From DAOUET01 sp034430155 (GTDB lineage: Bacteria; Chloroflexota; Anaerolineae; Anaerolineales; UBA4823), in contig DAOUET010000185.1 in NCBI GenBank assembly GCA_034430155.1, positions 1-64,000 of the forward strand: DNA of 64,000 nt, in the 5' to 3' direction. Made by a program: the position numbers and the translations under genes. The notes under the pieces are model-generated. The model worked only from the letters and a program-made list of their open reading frames with translations, did no database searches and had not been told where the DNA came from. Positions 1 to 9,061 of the stretch are shown piece by piece (position 1 is the stretch's first letter; every line of letters begins with the position of its first letter).

Positions 1-197
1 TTTGTGGCGATCTTATACAACCAGGCTCGATGGTTAGATCCGGCTTTAAGTCGAAGGTAGGCACGAAAAGCCCGCAGAAATGTCTCTTGTAGATCGTCCT
101 CAGCATCAGAAACATTATAAAGTAGGCGCCAGAGGTATGCAAAAATCTCTTCGCTATGGTTTTCGACCAATCTTTCGAAATCTAGGGTGGGATCCAT
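1..197 (-). CDS. ECF-type RNA polymerase sigma factor, N-terminal part (runs off the window)
   Basis: The minus strand is open from an ATG at 197 to the left edge, giving 65 residues beginning MDPTLDFERLVENHSEEIF. The stretch AYLWRLLYNVSDAEDDLQETFLRAFR is a typical sigma-70 region 2 of the ECF group: a helix, then D-A-E-D-L-Q-E-T-F, which contacts core polymerase and the -10 element. The family redirects transcription to a small regulon, often with an anti-sigma factor encoded next to it; that neighbour would lie outside the window to the left. The gene is divergent from the membrane protein gene at 457. Region 4 and any C-terminal extension are not visible, so the ECF subgroup cannot be assigned. 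Confidence 0.8.
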   Translation of the reverse strand, partial: MDPTLDFERLVENHSEEIFAYLWRLLYNVSDAEDDLQETFLRAFRAYLRLKAGSNHRAWLYKIAT

Positions 198-369
198 AAA
201 TACTCTCTAAATAGTATAACCAGCTAACCTTGAAAATGTGAAATGATCCAATCGATTGACACGACAATCATATTCCAAGAATATACATTTTCCAGCTTTC
301 ATGTGGGGTTGCAGCTACCTCTTTAGGACTCAGGCAGTTGCCCCGATACATCACAGATAGCTAGAAGGG

Positions 370-394
370 TTGACCCTTTAAACTAAGATATAAT
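370..394 (+). promoter_or_regulatory. possible promoter upstream of the 457 gene
   Basis: A perfect TATAAT (389-394) lies 62 bases before the ATG at 457. TTGACC (370-375) is upstream, but the 13-base spacer is shorter than the usual 16-18, so the -35 assignment is doubtful. This is the only promoter-like sequence I see between the divergent genes. Confidence 0.3.
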
Positions 395-456
395 CCTCCC
401 GTCGTGAGTGCATACGGCGTGAGCTGGTTTCAGGGAAGACTGTCCTAATTCTGATC

Positions 457-2019
457 ATGTCAAGAACGAACCGTTATCTCTATTTCACTGTATTTGCATC
501 AGGCATGACCACCCTGGCGATAGAGCTGTCTGCTTCGCGCTTGCTGGGAAATATCTTCGGCACCAGTAATCTTGTTTGGGCCAGTATTATCGGTTTGATC
601 CTGATTTATCTTACGGTGGGTTATTTCATTGGGGGACGATGGGCAGACCACTCACCATACCCAGCTACCATGTACACGGTGCTGATTTGGGGAGCGTTTC
701 TGGCTGGTCTAGTGCCTCTTCCGGCTCATCCTGTTTTGCTAATGGCAGCCAACGCTTTCGATAATTTACAGGTGGGTGTTTTATTTGGTTCTTTTGTGGG
801 TGTGCTGGTGTTATTTAGCTTGCCGGTCACCTTACTTGGGACGATCTCGCCATTTGCAATCCGCCTAGCGATTCGCTCACCAGCGGAAGCCGGTACAGTT
901 TCCGGGCGGGTTTACGCGATCTCAACGCTAGGATCCTTTGTGGGTACCTTCTTACCCGTGCTGCTTTTGATCCCTTCAATTGGCACTGCCCGAACATTCC
1001 TGGTTTTCAGCGGGTTTCTCACCCTGGTGGGTTTGATCGGCTTATGGCTTACAGGGGGTTGGCGGAGGGTGCTACCTTGGGTGTGGATGCCGATTATCCT
1101 GGCATTTTTAATGGTTCTGGGAGTCGGGCGAGGGATAAAAGCCAGCGCTGGGCAGATTTATGAAACCGAATCAGCCTATAATTATATCCAGGTGCTCGAG
1201 AAAGACGGCTACCGTTACCTGCGATTGAACGACGGTCAGGGTGTGCATTCCATGTATCATCCGACTGAATTGGCTTTCTACGGTCCCTGGATGCAATTCC
1301 TGTCTGCCCCCTTTTTCAACCGGCCACCTTACGCGCCCGAGCAGGTCGACAGTATGGCGGTTGTTGGCCTGGCCGCGGGTACCACGGTCCGGCAAGCAAC
1401 GGTCGTATTTGGTCCAATCCCTATTGATGGGTATGAGATTGATCCAAAGATTATCGAAGTAGGGCGGAAGTATTTCGATATGAATGAAGCAAACCTGAAC
1501 GCCATTCCACAGGATGGCCGTTGGGGTTTAGAACACAGCCAGCGCCGTTACTCGCTGATCATTATTGATGCTTATCGCCCCCCTTATATCCCTTGGTACC
1601 TGACCACCCGTGAATTTTTCCAAATCGTGAGCGAACATTTGCAAAAAGACGGCGTTGCCGCGATCAATGTCGGACGAGCTCCTGATGACCGCAGGTTAAT
1701 TGATGGGCTGGTTGGGACGTTGGACTCGGTTTTCCCCAATGTTTATGTAATGGATGTCCCCGGCACTTTCAACTCTATTATTTATGCGACAGTTCAACCA
1801 ACCGTCTTGGAAAATTTGTATGGAAATCTGGTTTCTCTTGATAACCGCCATGATATCCATCCACTGCTGATCGAAGCGCTGAAGCGAACTGCGCTAAACC
1901 TAGTGCCAACGCCGAAGTCAAACATGGTTTATACGGATGACCTGGCACCGATTGAATGGATTACCAATAATATGGTACTAAAATTCGTCTTCTTAGGAGA
2001 GGTGGACAAATTAAGATGA
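457..2019 (+). CDS. membrane-anchored spermidine-synthase-like (fused MFS/SpeE-type) protein
   Basis: A 520-residue protein with an N-terminal block of about seven hydrophobic helices (residues 5-225), followed by a soluble Rossmann-like domain (about 235-500). The soluble half resembles the spermidine synthase fold: VVGLAAGTTVRQ stands where SpeE has its G-G-G-x-G motif, then YEIDPKIIEVG (acidic residue expected to bind the nucleoside) and DAYRPPYIPWYLTTREF in place of the catalytic D-x-x-D-P region. Because the usual catalytic sequence is not conserved, true aminopropyltransferase activity is doubtful. Many such fused proteins are annotated as spermidine synthases without biochemical proof. 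The stop overlaps the start of the next gene (ATGA), indicating translational coupling with the DUF1461 protein. Confidence 0.75.
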   Translation: MSRTNRYLYFTVFASGMTTLAIELSASRLLGNIFGTSNLVWASIIGLILIYLTVGYFIGGRWADHSPYPATMYTVLIWGAFLAGLVPLPAHPVLLMAANAFDNLQVGVLFGSFVGVLVLFSLPVTLLGTISPFAIRLAIRSPAEAGTVSGRVYAISTLGSFVGTFLPVLLLIPSIGTARTFLVFSGFLTLVGLIGLWLTGGWRRVLPWVWMPIILAFLMVLGVGRGIKASAGQIYETESAYNYIQVLEKDGYRYLRLNDGQGVHSMYHPTELAFYGPWMQFLSAPFFNRPPYAPEQVDSMAVVGLAAGTTVRQATVVFGPIPIDGYEIDPKIIEVGRKYFDMNEANLNAIPQDGRWGLEHSQRRYSLIIIDAYRPPYIPWYLTTREFFQIVSEHLQKDGVAAINVGRAPDDRRLIDGLVGTLDSVFPNVYVMDVPGTFNSIIYATVQPTVLENLYGNLVSLDNRHDIHPLLIEALKRTALNLVPTPKSNMVYTDDLAPIEWITNNMVLKFVFLGEVDKLR

Positions 2020-2774
2020 ACCCCGAACATGAAACTTCCAGCGAGGCTGAGGATGGGCCTCGAGAGAGTTCGTTAGAGCACGAGTCGGCAGGCTTAAGGT
2101 CAGGAGCTAAAAGCAAGGGGAGCATTTATCGCCTGCTTTCTTGGTTAGTGACTATCCTGGTACCGGTGACGCTTGTGCTTACCGCCATGCGTATATTGCT
2201 GACGCCGGTGTTCGTGCAGTTTGAATATCGCACGCCCAATTTCCCTCCTGACCCCTATGGGTTTACCCGCGAAGAGCGCATTCACTTGGCTCAAATCGCC
2301 CTCAATTACCTGTTGAACGATAAAGGTATTTCATATCTGGCAGATCTGCACTTTCAGGATGGATTGCCCCTGTATAACCAGGGCGAGTTGGGACATATGG
2401 TCGATGTCAAAAATACAGTTAAAGTGGCGCTTTCTGTCTGGTATGGATCTTTAATCGGGTTGCTGCTCCTGGGACTTTGGGCCTGGCGAGGGCGCTGGTG
2501 GTACGATTTCAGCCAAGGGGTAGGGCGAGGTGGATGGCTGACCGTGATTTTGATAGGAACCATCATGTTATTTGTGCTCGTCGGATTCGGCATCTTTTTT
2601 GTGGGTTTCCATGAGGTCTTCTTCGCCCCTGGCACCTGGACTTTTGCATATTCTGATACCCTAATCCGGTTGTTCCCAGAGCGTTTCTGGCGGGACACCT
2701 TCTTGACTTTGGGTGGGTTGTCAGTTGTGGGGGGGCTTCTCCTGGCGCTTGGTTTTCGACGCAAACCCTCTTGA
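2016..2774 (+). CDS. DUF1461 / TIGR01906-type integral membrane protein
   Basis: A 252-residue protein with a charged N-terminus (about 35 residues), one membrane helix (about 37-62), an extracytoplasmic segment and three further helices (about 140-160, 175-200, 225-247). The segment beginning NFPPDPYGFTREERIHLA and the later GELGHMVDVKNTVK match the conserved pattern of the TIGR01906/DUF1461 family as I recall it (N-F-P-x-D-x-x-G-F-T-x-x-E-R, then H-M-x-D-V-K). The function of the family is unknown. It overlaps the upstream gene by four bases, so the two are probably translated together and may act in the same membrane process. A hairpin terminator follows at 2837-2874. Confidence 0.75.
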   Translation: MNPEHETSSEAEDGPRESSLEHESAGLRSGAKSKGSIYRLLSWLVTILVPVTLVLTAMRILLTPVFVQFEYRTPNFPPDPYGFTREERIHLAQIALNYLLNDKGISYLADLHFQDGLPLYNQGELGHMVDVKNTVKVALSVWYGSLIGLLLLGLWAWRGRWWYDFSQGVGRGGWLTVILIGTIMLFVLVGFGIFFVGFHEVFFAPGTWTFAYSDTLIRLFPERFWRDTFLTLGGLSVVGGLLLALGFRRKPS

Positions 2775-2836
2775 GCTAAACCATTGAACCAATCGATGAT
2801 AGCGCCGGGAATTGAAGAAACCTGCAGCGCTGAAGT

Positions 2837-2874
2837 AGAAGGGGCTGTCTCATAGGCAAGGGACAGCCCCCTTC
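2837..2874. terminator. bidirectional hairpin terminator between convergent genes
   Basis: GAAGGGGCTGTC pairs with GACAGCCCCCTTC (one extra C) around a short loop. It sits between the stop of the DUF1461 gene (2774, plus) and the stop of the phosphoglycerate mutase gene (2904, minus), so it can serve both. Confidence 0.6.
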
Positions 2875-2903
2875 TCATTTCAACCATTCTCCCAGGGATA
2901 ATC

Positions 2904-4112
2904 TCATGCGCCAAACTTTTCAAGACGTTGGGCATGAGCCAGGGCAAGAGGCATGGTATCGTGGGCGGAGAAATTGCCCAATGCACCATGCACGCAAGCT
3001 CGCTCCCCAAACCGGGTTTGATCGTCAGGACGGATGGTGGCTGGTGCCCACAACAAAAATGGCACTGGATGCCAAGAATGGGTGCGCAGGCGAGCTGGTG
3101 TCGAATGATCACCTGTGACGATTAGCACGTCCGGTTTGAGCTCCAGGAGGTGTGGCAGGGCTGTGTCCACGCCTTCGATGACCTTGGCTTTACCTTCAAA
3201 ATCGCCGTCTTCACCTTTACTGTCAGTTTTCTTGATATGCACGAAGAAGAAGTCGTAATCCTCCCAAACCCTGGCGACAGCCTTGAATTCGTCTTCTGGG
3301 GTTTCACCATCGAAATCGATGACATCCATGCCCACCAATCTGGACACGCCCTTGTACATTGGGTAAACCGAAATACAGGCGGGGTGTAAGCCATATGAAT
3401 CTTCGAAGCGAGGGAGATTTGGGTCGCTTGCAAAACCGCGTAAAGTCAGGCCGTTCGCTTTTGTGTTATCAGCCAGAACCTGCTGAGCTTGGGATATCCA
3501 TTGTTTGAAGAGGTCTGCGGTATGTTGGGCGGATGGAGTGCGTGGCTCCGGGTCTAAGGGGGGCACTCCGGTCTCCTGGGGATCGGTATCTTCGATTTCA
3601 GGAACCAAATTTTCGCCACGCATGACAACGGCAAAGCGATATTCTTTAACCTGTCGTACATCCGTTACCACACCTGGGAGGACAATTTTCTTGAGACGCT
3701 CTACCAGCGGGTCTGATTCTTCACTAGGAATGCGACCGGCGCGTCGGTCAACGATTTTGCCATTCCTGTCAAGTGTACAGAAATTACCGCGGGCGGCTAC
3801 GTCCCCGGGACCGACATGTAGGCCGACGCCAACGGATTCTAAGACACCCCGTCCGATCTCATATTTGATCGGGTCATAGCCGAACAAGGCCAGGTGAGCA
3901 GGCCCAGAACCTGGGGTAATGCCAGGCCGGACAGGAGTGGTCACTCCCAGCATGCCTTGACTTGCTAAACGATCCAAGTTTGGGCTATGGGCATGTTCCA
4001 ATTCGGTGGGACCATTCGCTTCCATGGGAAGTCCCCCGAGACCATCCATAACCAATAAAACGATCTTGCTTTTCGATTTGATCAATAGATGAGGAAGGTA
4101 ATCAAAGGGCAT
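2904..4112 (-). CDS. apgM: 2,3-bisphosphoglycerate-independent phosphoglycerate mutase, archaeal type
   Basis: A 402-residue protein of the alkaline phosphatase superfamily that interconverts 3- and 2-phosphoglycerate in glycolysis and gluconeogenesis. The N-terminus carries KIVLLVMDGLGGLP, whose Asp binds metal. TPGSGPAHLALFGYDP contains the Ser expected to be phosphorylated. The C-terminal VTGDHSTPARLRTHSWHP supplies the Asp and His metal ligands. Length and motif spacing fit the ApgM (archaeal-type) branch, not the longer GpmI enzymes. This branch is common in Chloroflexota and other bacteria. It is transcribed alone, convergent with the preceding pair. The start at 4112 (MPFDYLPHLL) is a reasonable choice; no strong ribosome site distinguishes it. 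Confidence 0.9.
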   Translation of the reverse strand: MPFDYLPHLLIKSKSKIVLLVMDGLGGLPMEANGPTELEHAHSPNLDRLASQGMLGVTTPVRPGITPGSGPAHLALFGYDPIKYEIGRGVLESVGVGLHVGPGDVAARGNFCTLDRNGKIVDRRAGRIPSEESDPLVERLKKIVLPGVVTDVRQVKEYRFAVVMRGENLVPEIEDTDPQETGVPPLDPEPRTPSAQHTADLFKQWISQAQQVLADNTKANGLTLRGFASDPNLPRFEDSYGLHPACISVYPMYKGVSRLVGMDVIDFDGETPEDEFKAVARVWEDYDFFFVHIKKTDSKGEDGDFEGKAKVIEGVDTALPHLLELKPDVLIVTGDHSTPARLRTHSWHPVPFLLWAPATIRPDDQTRFGERACVHGALGNFSAHDTMPLALAHAQRLEKFGA

Positions 4113-4251
4113 AATATGTAACTCCTGTTATTGAAAGTATCCAAGTGTAATTGGGAAGGTGTGCTTCCTCCCACTCCAACATTATATCTTTATGTGGCTG
4201 ATGATTTGTCTCATTCGTGTTAGAGCTGTAGTCGATAGACGCATCAAATAA

Positions 4252-4285
4252 GGCGCAGAGAACCTTGATGCCGGTGCTCTGCGCC
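4252..4285 (-). terminator. possible terminator downstream of the sugar-ABC ATPase
   Basis: GGCGCAGAG and CTCTGCGCC form a perfect 9-bp stem with a 16-base loop, about 70 bases past the stop of the minus-strand ATPase gene. No clear T tract follows on the minus strand, so it may be only a weak terminator or an mRNA-stabilising hairpin. Confidence 0.4.
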
Positions 4286-4352
4286 CTGCTGATCCCATTA
4301 GAGAGAAGCTACATTCCCTCGATCCGGGAGGTTTTCCAAGAAGTGAAGGTAA

Positions 4353-5453
4353 TTAGCGGATCGCTTGCTCGGTGTCTCGATCGAATATGTGCATGTTGTC
4401 CATATTAAAAACAACCTGCACCTTATCTCCCATTTGAACACGGGTGCGTGGGTCGACACGAGCGACGAAGTTGTGTTCTCCACTCTTCAAGTAAACAAAG
4501 ATTTCATTCCCCATCAGCTCAGTCACATCCACTTCAGTCTCTACAGACTGGGCAAAGATGCTGGAAGGTGTAAATTCCGGGTTATGGATATCTTCTGGGC
4601 GGATGCCAAAGACCACTGGTTTCCCGGCAAGAGGTGTAAAGGTGCTGACATGTCTATCAGGTACCTGTAGCTTGAAGGATTTACCATCAACATACAGTTT
4701 GCCATCGTCTTGGACGACTTTGGCCGGGAAGAAATTCATAGCGGGGGATCCAATGAAACCAGCGACAAACAAGTTATTGGGGTAGTCGTAGAGGTGCTGG
4801 GGAGTGTCAATTTGCTGGAGGATGCCAGCGTTTAGCACAGCAATGCGAGAAGCCATCGTCATAGCCTCCACCTGGTCGTGGGTCACATAGATGAAGGTGG
4901 TTTGCAGTTGCTGGTGCAATTTGCTGATGTTCGCACGTGTTTCCACACGGAGCTTGGCGTCAAGGTTGGAAAGCGGTTCGTCAAAGAGGAACACCTTTGG
5001 CTCACGTACAATCGCCCGACCGACTGCCACTCTCTGGCGCTGTCCACCAGAAAGCTGGCGGGGCTTACGATCGAGCAAATCTCCAATTCCGAGGATGTCC
5101 GCAGCTTGCTGTACGCGCCGCTTAATCTCATCTTTTGGCGTCTTGCGCAGCTTGAGCCCAAAAGCCATATTGTCAAAGACTGACATGTGAGGGTAAAGGG
5201 CATAGGATTGGAAAACCATAGCGATATCCCGGTCTTTTGGGGGGATATCATTGACGACTTGGTCGGCTATGCGGATGTGACCTTCTGTAATATCTTCAAG
5301 TCCAGCAAGGCATCGTAGTGCAGTAGATTTACCGCAGCCTGAAGGACCAACGAGCACAAGGAATTCCTTGTCCTCGATGTTTATGTTCAAGTCGTTGACG
5401 GCAATTACGTCACCAAAACGCTTGGTAACGTGGTCATAGGAAACGCTGGCCAT
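4353..5453 (-). CDS. ugpC: carbohydrate ABC transporter ATP-binding protein (MsmK/UgpC/MalK type)
   Basis: A 366-residue cytoplasmic ATPase that powers sugar or glycerol-phosphate importers. The ABC domain shows Walker A GPSGCGKST (about 36-44), the signature LSGGQRQRVAVGRA (about 134), Walker B VFLFDEPLSNLDAKLR (about 155-170) and the switch VTHDQVEAM. The C-terminal third is the MalK-type OB-fold regulatory domain (VFGIRPEDIHNP...). AGGAG precedes the ATG at 5453 at good spacing. No permease or binding protein is adjacent, so this is an orphan ATPase that probably serves several CUT1 importers encoded elsewhere, as MsmK does in other bacteria. The ugpC symbol is by family only. Confidence 0.85.
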   Translation of the reverse strand: MASVSYDHVTKRFGDVIAVNDLNINIEDKEFLVLVGPSGCGKSTALRCLAGLEDITEGHIRIADQVVNDIPPKDRDIAMVFQSYALYPHMSVFDNMAFGLKLRKTPKDEIKRRVQQAADILGIGDLLDRKPRQLSGGQRQRVAVGRAIVREPKVFLFDEPLSNLDAKLRVETRANISKLHQQLQTTFIYVTHDQVEAMTMASRIAVLNAGILQQIDTPQHLYDYPNNLFVAGFIGSPAMNFFPAKVVQDDGKLYVDGKSFKLQVPDRHVSTFTPLAGKPVVFGIRPEDIHNPEFTPSSIFAQSVETEVDVTELMGNEIFVYLKSGEHNFVARVDPRTRVQMGDKVQVVFNMDNMHIFDRDTEQAIR

Positions 5454-5605
5454 TGTTATGAAATCTCCTTTCTACACGAGTATAGTGAATAAATTATATA
5501 CGTGAATATCCAAAAAGGCAACTTATTTTTCTCAATATTTGATATTAACCCTTTGATAGGGCGAAATTCCTTGCCGATTCTGGTGGCAGCATATAGAATG
5601 GGGGC

Positions 5606-8197
5606 ATGGCGAAAAACGACCAGGTGACTCCCATTCGTAACCAATATCTAAAAATCAAACGACAATACCCAGACGCCATCCTGTTCTTTCGCCTGGGCGA
5701 TTTCTATGAGACTTTCGATCAGGATGCGGAAATCACCTCGAGGGAGCTGGATATCGTTCTGACCTCACGGAACGTGGCTAAAGGCGTGCGCGTCCCGATG
5801 GCGGGTATCCCTTATCATGCCGTTGAGAATTATCTCTCGCGGTTAATTGAGCGCGGCTACCATGTGGCTATTTGTGAGCAGGTCGGAGACGAACCTGTCA
5901 GGGGTCTGGTACCTCGGGAAGTTACCAGGGTGGTAACCCCCGGCACATTGGTGGAACCGGGACTTCTGCCCGGCGATGCGAACAATTACCTGGTGTGCGT
6001 GGCAAGCGGGGAGGATCGCGCTGGTGTTGCCTTTGTGGACATCACCACGGGGGAGTTCGCAGCTACAGAGCTTCATAGTGGGGACCTGGTATCAGCGATA
6101 AGGGCAGAGCTCATGCGCTTGCACCCGGCAGAAATCCTGCACCCCGATTCATTTACTTTAGATGACGGGATTCCCGGTCATTCTACTCCCTGGCCGAGCT
6201 GGCGGTTTGAAGCGGGTCGCTGTCAGCAGGCCATTCTACAACACTTTGAAGCTGCCTCACTCGATGGGTATGGATTGAGTGGGCTACCATATGCTACCCG
6301 CGCGGCAGGCTGCATTCTTCAGTATTTAAACGAAACCCAACCAGTCGCGTTAAATTTGTTGACCAGCCTGTCCACCTACAGTTTGAATGAATTCATGACT
6401 CTGGATGCAGCCACCCGCCGGAATCTGGAGCTTACCGAAACGATCCGCAGTGGTGCGAAGCAAAGCTCACTCCTAGGGGTGCTTGACCATAGCATCACCC
6501 CAATGGGAAAGCGTTTGATGTCTCAATGGGTGAGTAAGCCTTTGCTGGACGTAGACCGAATTCGTGAACGCCAGGATGGCGTGGCTTATTTTGTGGCAGA
6601 AGGTTTGGAGCGGGTCGAATTCCGTAAAGATGTTAAGCCTCTGGGAGATTTAGAACGGTTGACCCAACGTATTGTTGGAGGGTCTGCACAGCCACGCGAC
6701 TTGGTCTCACTGCGAGAAACATTACGCCAACTTCCCACTATTTTGGAATTATTGCCTCGAGAACACCCTGCCTTTGCGAGGATTCATCAGGATTTCAGCT
6801 TATGCATCGAAGAGTTAAGCCTGCTCGAATCCGCTCTAGAGCAAGAGCCGCCTGCGACCTTGCAAAATACCGGAGTGATCCGTAAAGGCTTCTCGCAGGA
6901 ATTGGATGGGGTTTTAGAACGCTCAAAACACGCGCGTGAGTGGATAGCTAACCTGGAAGGGGTTGAGAGGAAAAGCACCGGGATAAAATCGTTGAAGGTG
7001 GGATATAACAAGGTATTTGGTTACTACATTGAGGTCACCAAAGCCAATGTCGGGATGGTGCCGGATGAATATATTCGCAAACAAACTTTAGTAAACGCCG
7101 AACGCTATATCACTCCGGAATTGAAGGAATATGAAACTTTGGTACTCAACGCCGAGGAGCGGATTCGCGAAATTGAAGGACGGATATTCCGCCAAGTATG
7201 CATTCAACTGGCGCGATCGGCGAGACGATTGCTGGCAACTGCCAGGGCAATAGCCAGGCTGGATGTGCTGGCGGGGTTGGCCGAAGCTGCTGTCGTGGGA
7301 AAATATGCCCGACCAGATGTCGTGAGCGAAGATGTGCTTGAACTTCACGAAGGCCGGCATCCTGTGGTTGAGCGCAGTCTTAGTGGAGAGCGGTTTATTC
7401 CGAACGATGTCATTTTTGGGGATGGAGAAAGGATTCGGATAATTACCGGACCAAACATGTCGGGGAAATCTACCTTGATCCGCCAGGTGGCTTTGATCGT
7501 GTTGATGGCTCAAATCGGGAGCTTCGTACCAGTGGATGAAGCTAAAATCGGTTTAATCGACCGTATTTTCACCCGGATTGGTGCCCAGGATGAAATTTAT
7601 GCCGGGCAGTCTACTTTTATGGTGGAAATGGTAGAAACTGCCTATATTTTGAATCATGCTACGGGCAGGAGCCTGCTGATATTAGATGAGATTGGACGTG
7701 GTACCAGTACTTATGATGGCGTATCGATCGCTTGGGCGGTGGTGGAATACATTCACAACCACCCAAATTTGCGCTCAAAGACGCTATTCGCAACCCATTA
7801 CCACGAACTGACCCAACTAGCAGATCTACTGCCAGGCGTACGCAACTATAATGTGGCAGTAAGCGAAGCCGATGGTAAGGTAGTATTCCTGCACAAGATC
7901 GTACCAGGGGGGGCGGATCGTTCCTACGGGATCCACGTGGCACAGTTAGCTGGGATGCCGAGGCCAGTTGTGCAACGAGCAGGTGAAATCCTGGACCAGT
8001 TAGAGGCAACCTCAGGCAAAGCGGTGCACATTAATCCTCAAGCCCCACGCCAGTTAGCCTTGTTCCCTGAAACCAACCCACTGTTAAAGGAGCTTAAAAA
8101 GCTGGACATCAACGCCCTATCCCCCATCGAGGCGTTAAACAAGCTATACGAATGGCAACGGAGTTATATAGAGGAAGAGAAGGGTGATGAAGAATAG
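5606..8197 (+). CDS. mutS: DNA mismatch repair protein MutS
   Basis: An 863-residue protein of normal MutS1 length that recognises base mismatches and small loops and recruits MutL. The N-terminal mismatch-binding domain has FFRLGDFYETF, containing the F-x-E motif that stacks on the mispaired base. The core and clamp domains follow. The C-terminal ATPase has Walker A GPNMSGKST (about residue 615), Walker B LLILDEIGRGTSTYDG, and ATHYHELTQL. The short C-terminal tail (LFPETNPLLKELKKLD...) is typical. GGGGG lies just before the ATG at 5606. It is divergent from the ATPase gene at 5453. No mutL is present in the window. Confidence 0.97.
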   Translation: MAKNDQVTPIRNQYLKIKRQYPDAILFFRLGDFYETFDQDAEITSRELDIVLTSRNVAKGVRVPMAGIPYHAVENYLSRLIERGYHVAICEQVGDEPVRGLVPREVTRVVTPGTLVEPGLLPGDANNYLVCVASGEDRAGVAFVDITTGEFAATELHSGDLVSAIRAELMRLHPAEILHPDSFTLDDGIPGHSTPWPSWRFEAGRCQQAILQHFEAASLDGYGLSGLPYATRAAGCILQYLNETQPVALNLLTSLSTYSLNEFMTLDAATRRNLELTETIRSGAKQSSLLGVLDHSITPMGKRLMSQWVSKPLLDVDRIRERQDGVAYFVAEGLERVEFRKDVKPLGDLERLTQRIVGGSAQPRDLVSLRETLRQLPTILELLPREHPAFARIHQDFSLCIEELSLLESALEQEPPATLQNTGVIRKGFSQELDGVLERSKHAREWIANLEGVERKSTGIKSLKVGYNKVFGYYIEVTKANVGMVPDEYIRKQTLVNAERYITPELKEYETLVLNAEERIREIEGRIFRQVCIQLARSARRLLATARAIARLDVLAGLAEAAVVGKYARPDVVSEDVLELHEGRHPVVERSLSGERFIPNDVIFGDGERIRIITGPNMSGKSTLIRQVALIVLMAQIGSFVPVDEAKIGLIDRIFTRIGAQDEIYAGQSTFMVEMVETAYILNHATGRSLLILDEIGRGTSTYDGVSIAWAVVEYIHNHPNLRSKTLFATHYHELTQLADLLPGVRNYNVAVSEADGKVVFLHKIVPGGADRSYGIHVAQLAGMPRPVVQRAGEILDQLEATSGKAVHINPQAPRQLALFPETNPLLKELKKLDINALSPIEALNKLYEWQRSYIEEEKGDEE

Positions 8198-8221
8198 CAG
8201 TTAGGGCGTTTTAGGCCGCAG

Positions 8222-8574
8222 CTACCTCCCGATGGCGCTCAAGAATCCCAGGAAAAGACATATCCCGCTCAAACCCAGCAACAGACCGACAATGGCGGTC
8301 GCACGGGGACGATTATTACCCCAAAGCCCGCTTATCCCCAAAACCACACCCAAAAGACCCAGAAAAGCACTACTAGCGCCGCACACAAATAATGGTGTTC
8401 CAGCTACTTGAATCCAGCCTTGCCTGAATCCAGTGATAGCACATAAACCAATACCGCAGAGAGTGCGCTCCCGGTTTTTTGATTTACAAGGCTGGCATCC
8501 CGGTCAAGAAGTTCTTTCACCTTGAGCATGTCACCAGATTTTATAGAGTCGAAGAAGTCTTTAGGTTGATCCAT
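8222..8574 (-). pseudogene. ankyrin-like / small membrane protein gene split by a frameshift
   Basis: From an ATG at 8574 (GGAG upstream at 6 bases) the minus strand reads 56 codons to a TAG at 8404-8406. The start, DFFDSIKSGDMLKVKELL, looks like one ankyrin repeat. In a different frame, with no start codon of its own, coding continues to a stop at 8222-8224 and gives two hydrophobic helices of DUF4190-like pattern (AFLGLLGVVLGISGLWG, then ATAIVGLLLGLSGICLFLGFL). Adding one base at the A6 run (8475-8480 on the plus strand as T6) joins both parts into a 117-residue protein. It could be a true frameshift, polymerase slippage at the A run, or a sequencing error. Alternatively the 56-residue ORF may be a real short product and the membrane part a remnant. 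Confidence 0.55.
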
Positions 8575-8637
8575 AATTGCTCCAATTCGTTTTTTGGATG
8601 AGTCACTAAACTCGCTCTCGCGAAACCCCCGAGGAAT

Positions 8638-8678
8638 AAAGAACTGGCCACCAGGGGAAGGCGGGTGGCCAGTTCTTT
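8638..8678 (-). terminator. hairpin terminator after the VOC gene
   Basis: AAAGAACTGGCCACC and GGTGGCCAGTTCTTT form a perfect 15-bp stem with an 11-base loop, 24 bases beyond the stop of the VOC gene. On the minus strand the stem ends in TTCTTTATT, a modest U-rich tail. Confidence 0.7.
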
Positions 8679-8701
8679 AGCGATTTATCTGTCAATTAAC
8701 T

Positions 8702-9061
8702 TTATTGATCCATAGCAGTGTACACTCCCACTTTGTTGCCGGACGGGTCAGCGAAGAAGGCAAACCAACCCATGTTGGGTATCTCTGATTTGGGGACAAG
8801 GGTTTTGGCGCCAAGCTTTTCAGCTTTGGCAAGGGTGGCATCAATATCATCCGTTTGTACATAGATCATGACGGTTCCAGCCGGATACTCCTCGGAAACT
8901 GGGTTGAAACCACCCCCAGGGCCGCCCTCGGCTTCGAAAGTGGCGTAATTCATCTCCGGCATTTGCTGGATTTTCCAACCAAAGAGCTGGGAATAAAATT
9001 TTCCAGCTTCTTCACGGTCCTTGGCGGAGAATTCAATATGAACGATGGGATGCTTAGACAT
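8702..9061 (-). CDS. VOC (glyoxalase/bleomycin-resistance) family protein
   Basis: A 119-residue single-domain protein. The start HPIVHIEFSAKDREEAGKFY and the end NMGWFAFFADPSGNKVGVY show the paired beta-alpha-beta-beta-beta modules of the vicinal oxygen chelate fold, with His8 and a C-terminal Asp/Glu region as possible metal ligands. Such proteins range from glyoxalases and dioxygenases to antibiotic-binding proteins; the substrate cannot be read from sequence. It is a single gene on the minus strand with its own terminator (8638-8678). The 246 bases upstream (9062-9307) hold no other gene that I can support. Confidence 0.8.
   Translation of the reverse strand: MSKHPIVHIEFSAKDREEAGKFYSQLFGWKIQQMPEMNYATFEAEGGPGGGFNPVSEEYPAGTVMIYVQTDDIDATLAKAEKLGAKTLVPKSEIPNMGWFAFFADPSGNKVGVYTAMDQ

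Noticed and set aside
457..2019. True spermidine synthase (speE)
   Set aside because: The G-G-G-x-G and catalytic Asp regions are not conserved and the protein carries a large membrane domain.
2354..3112. Long open frame opposite the DUF1461 gene and the phosphoglycerate mutase end
   Set aside because: It overlaps two well-supported genes and the terminator between them, and its product has no domain-like pattern.
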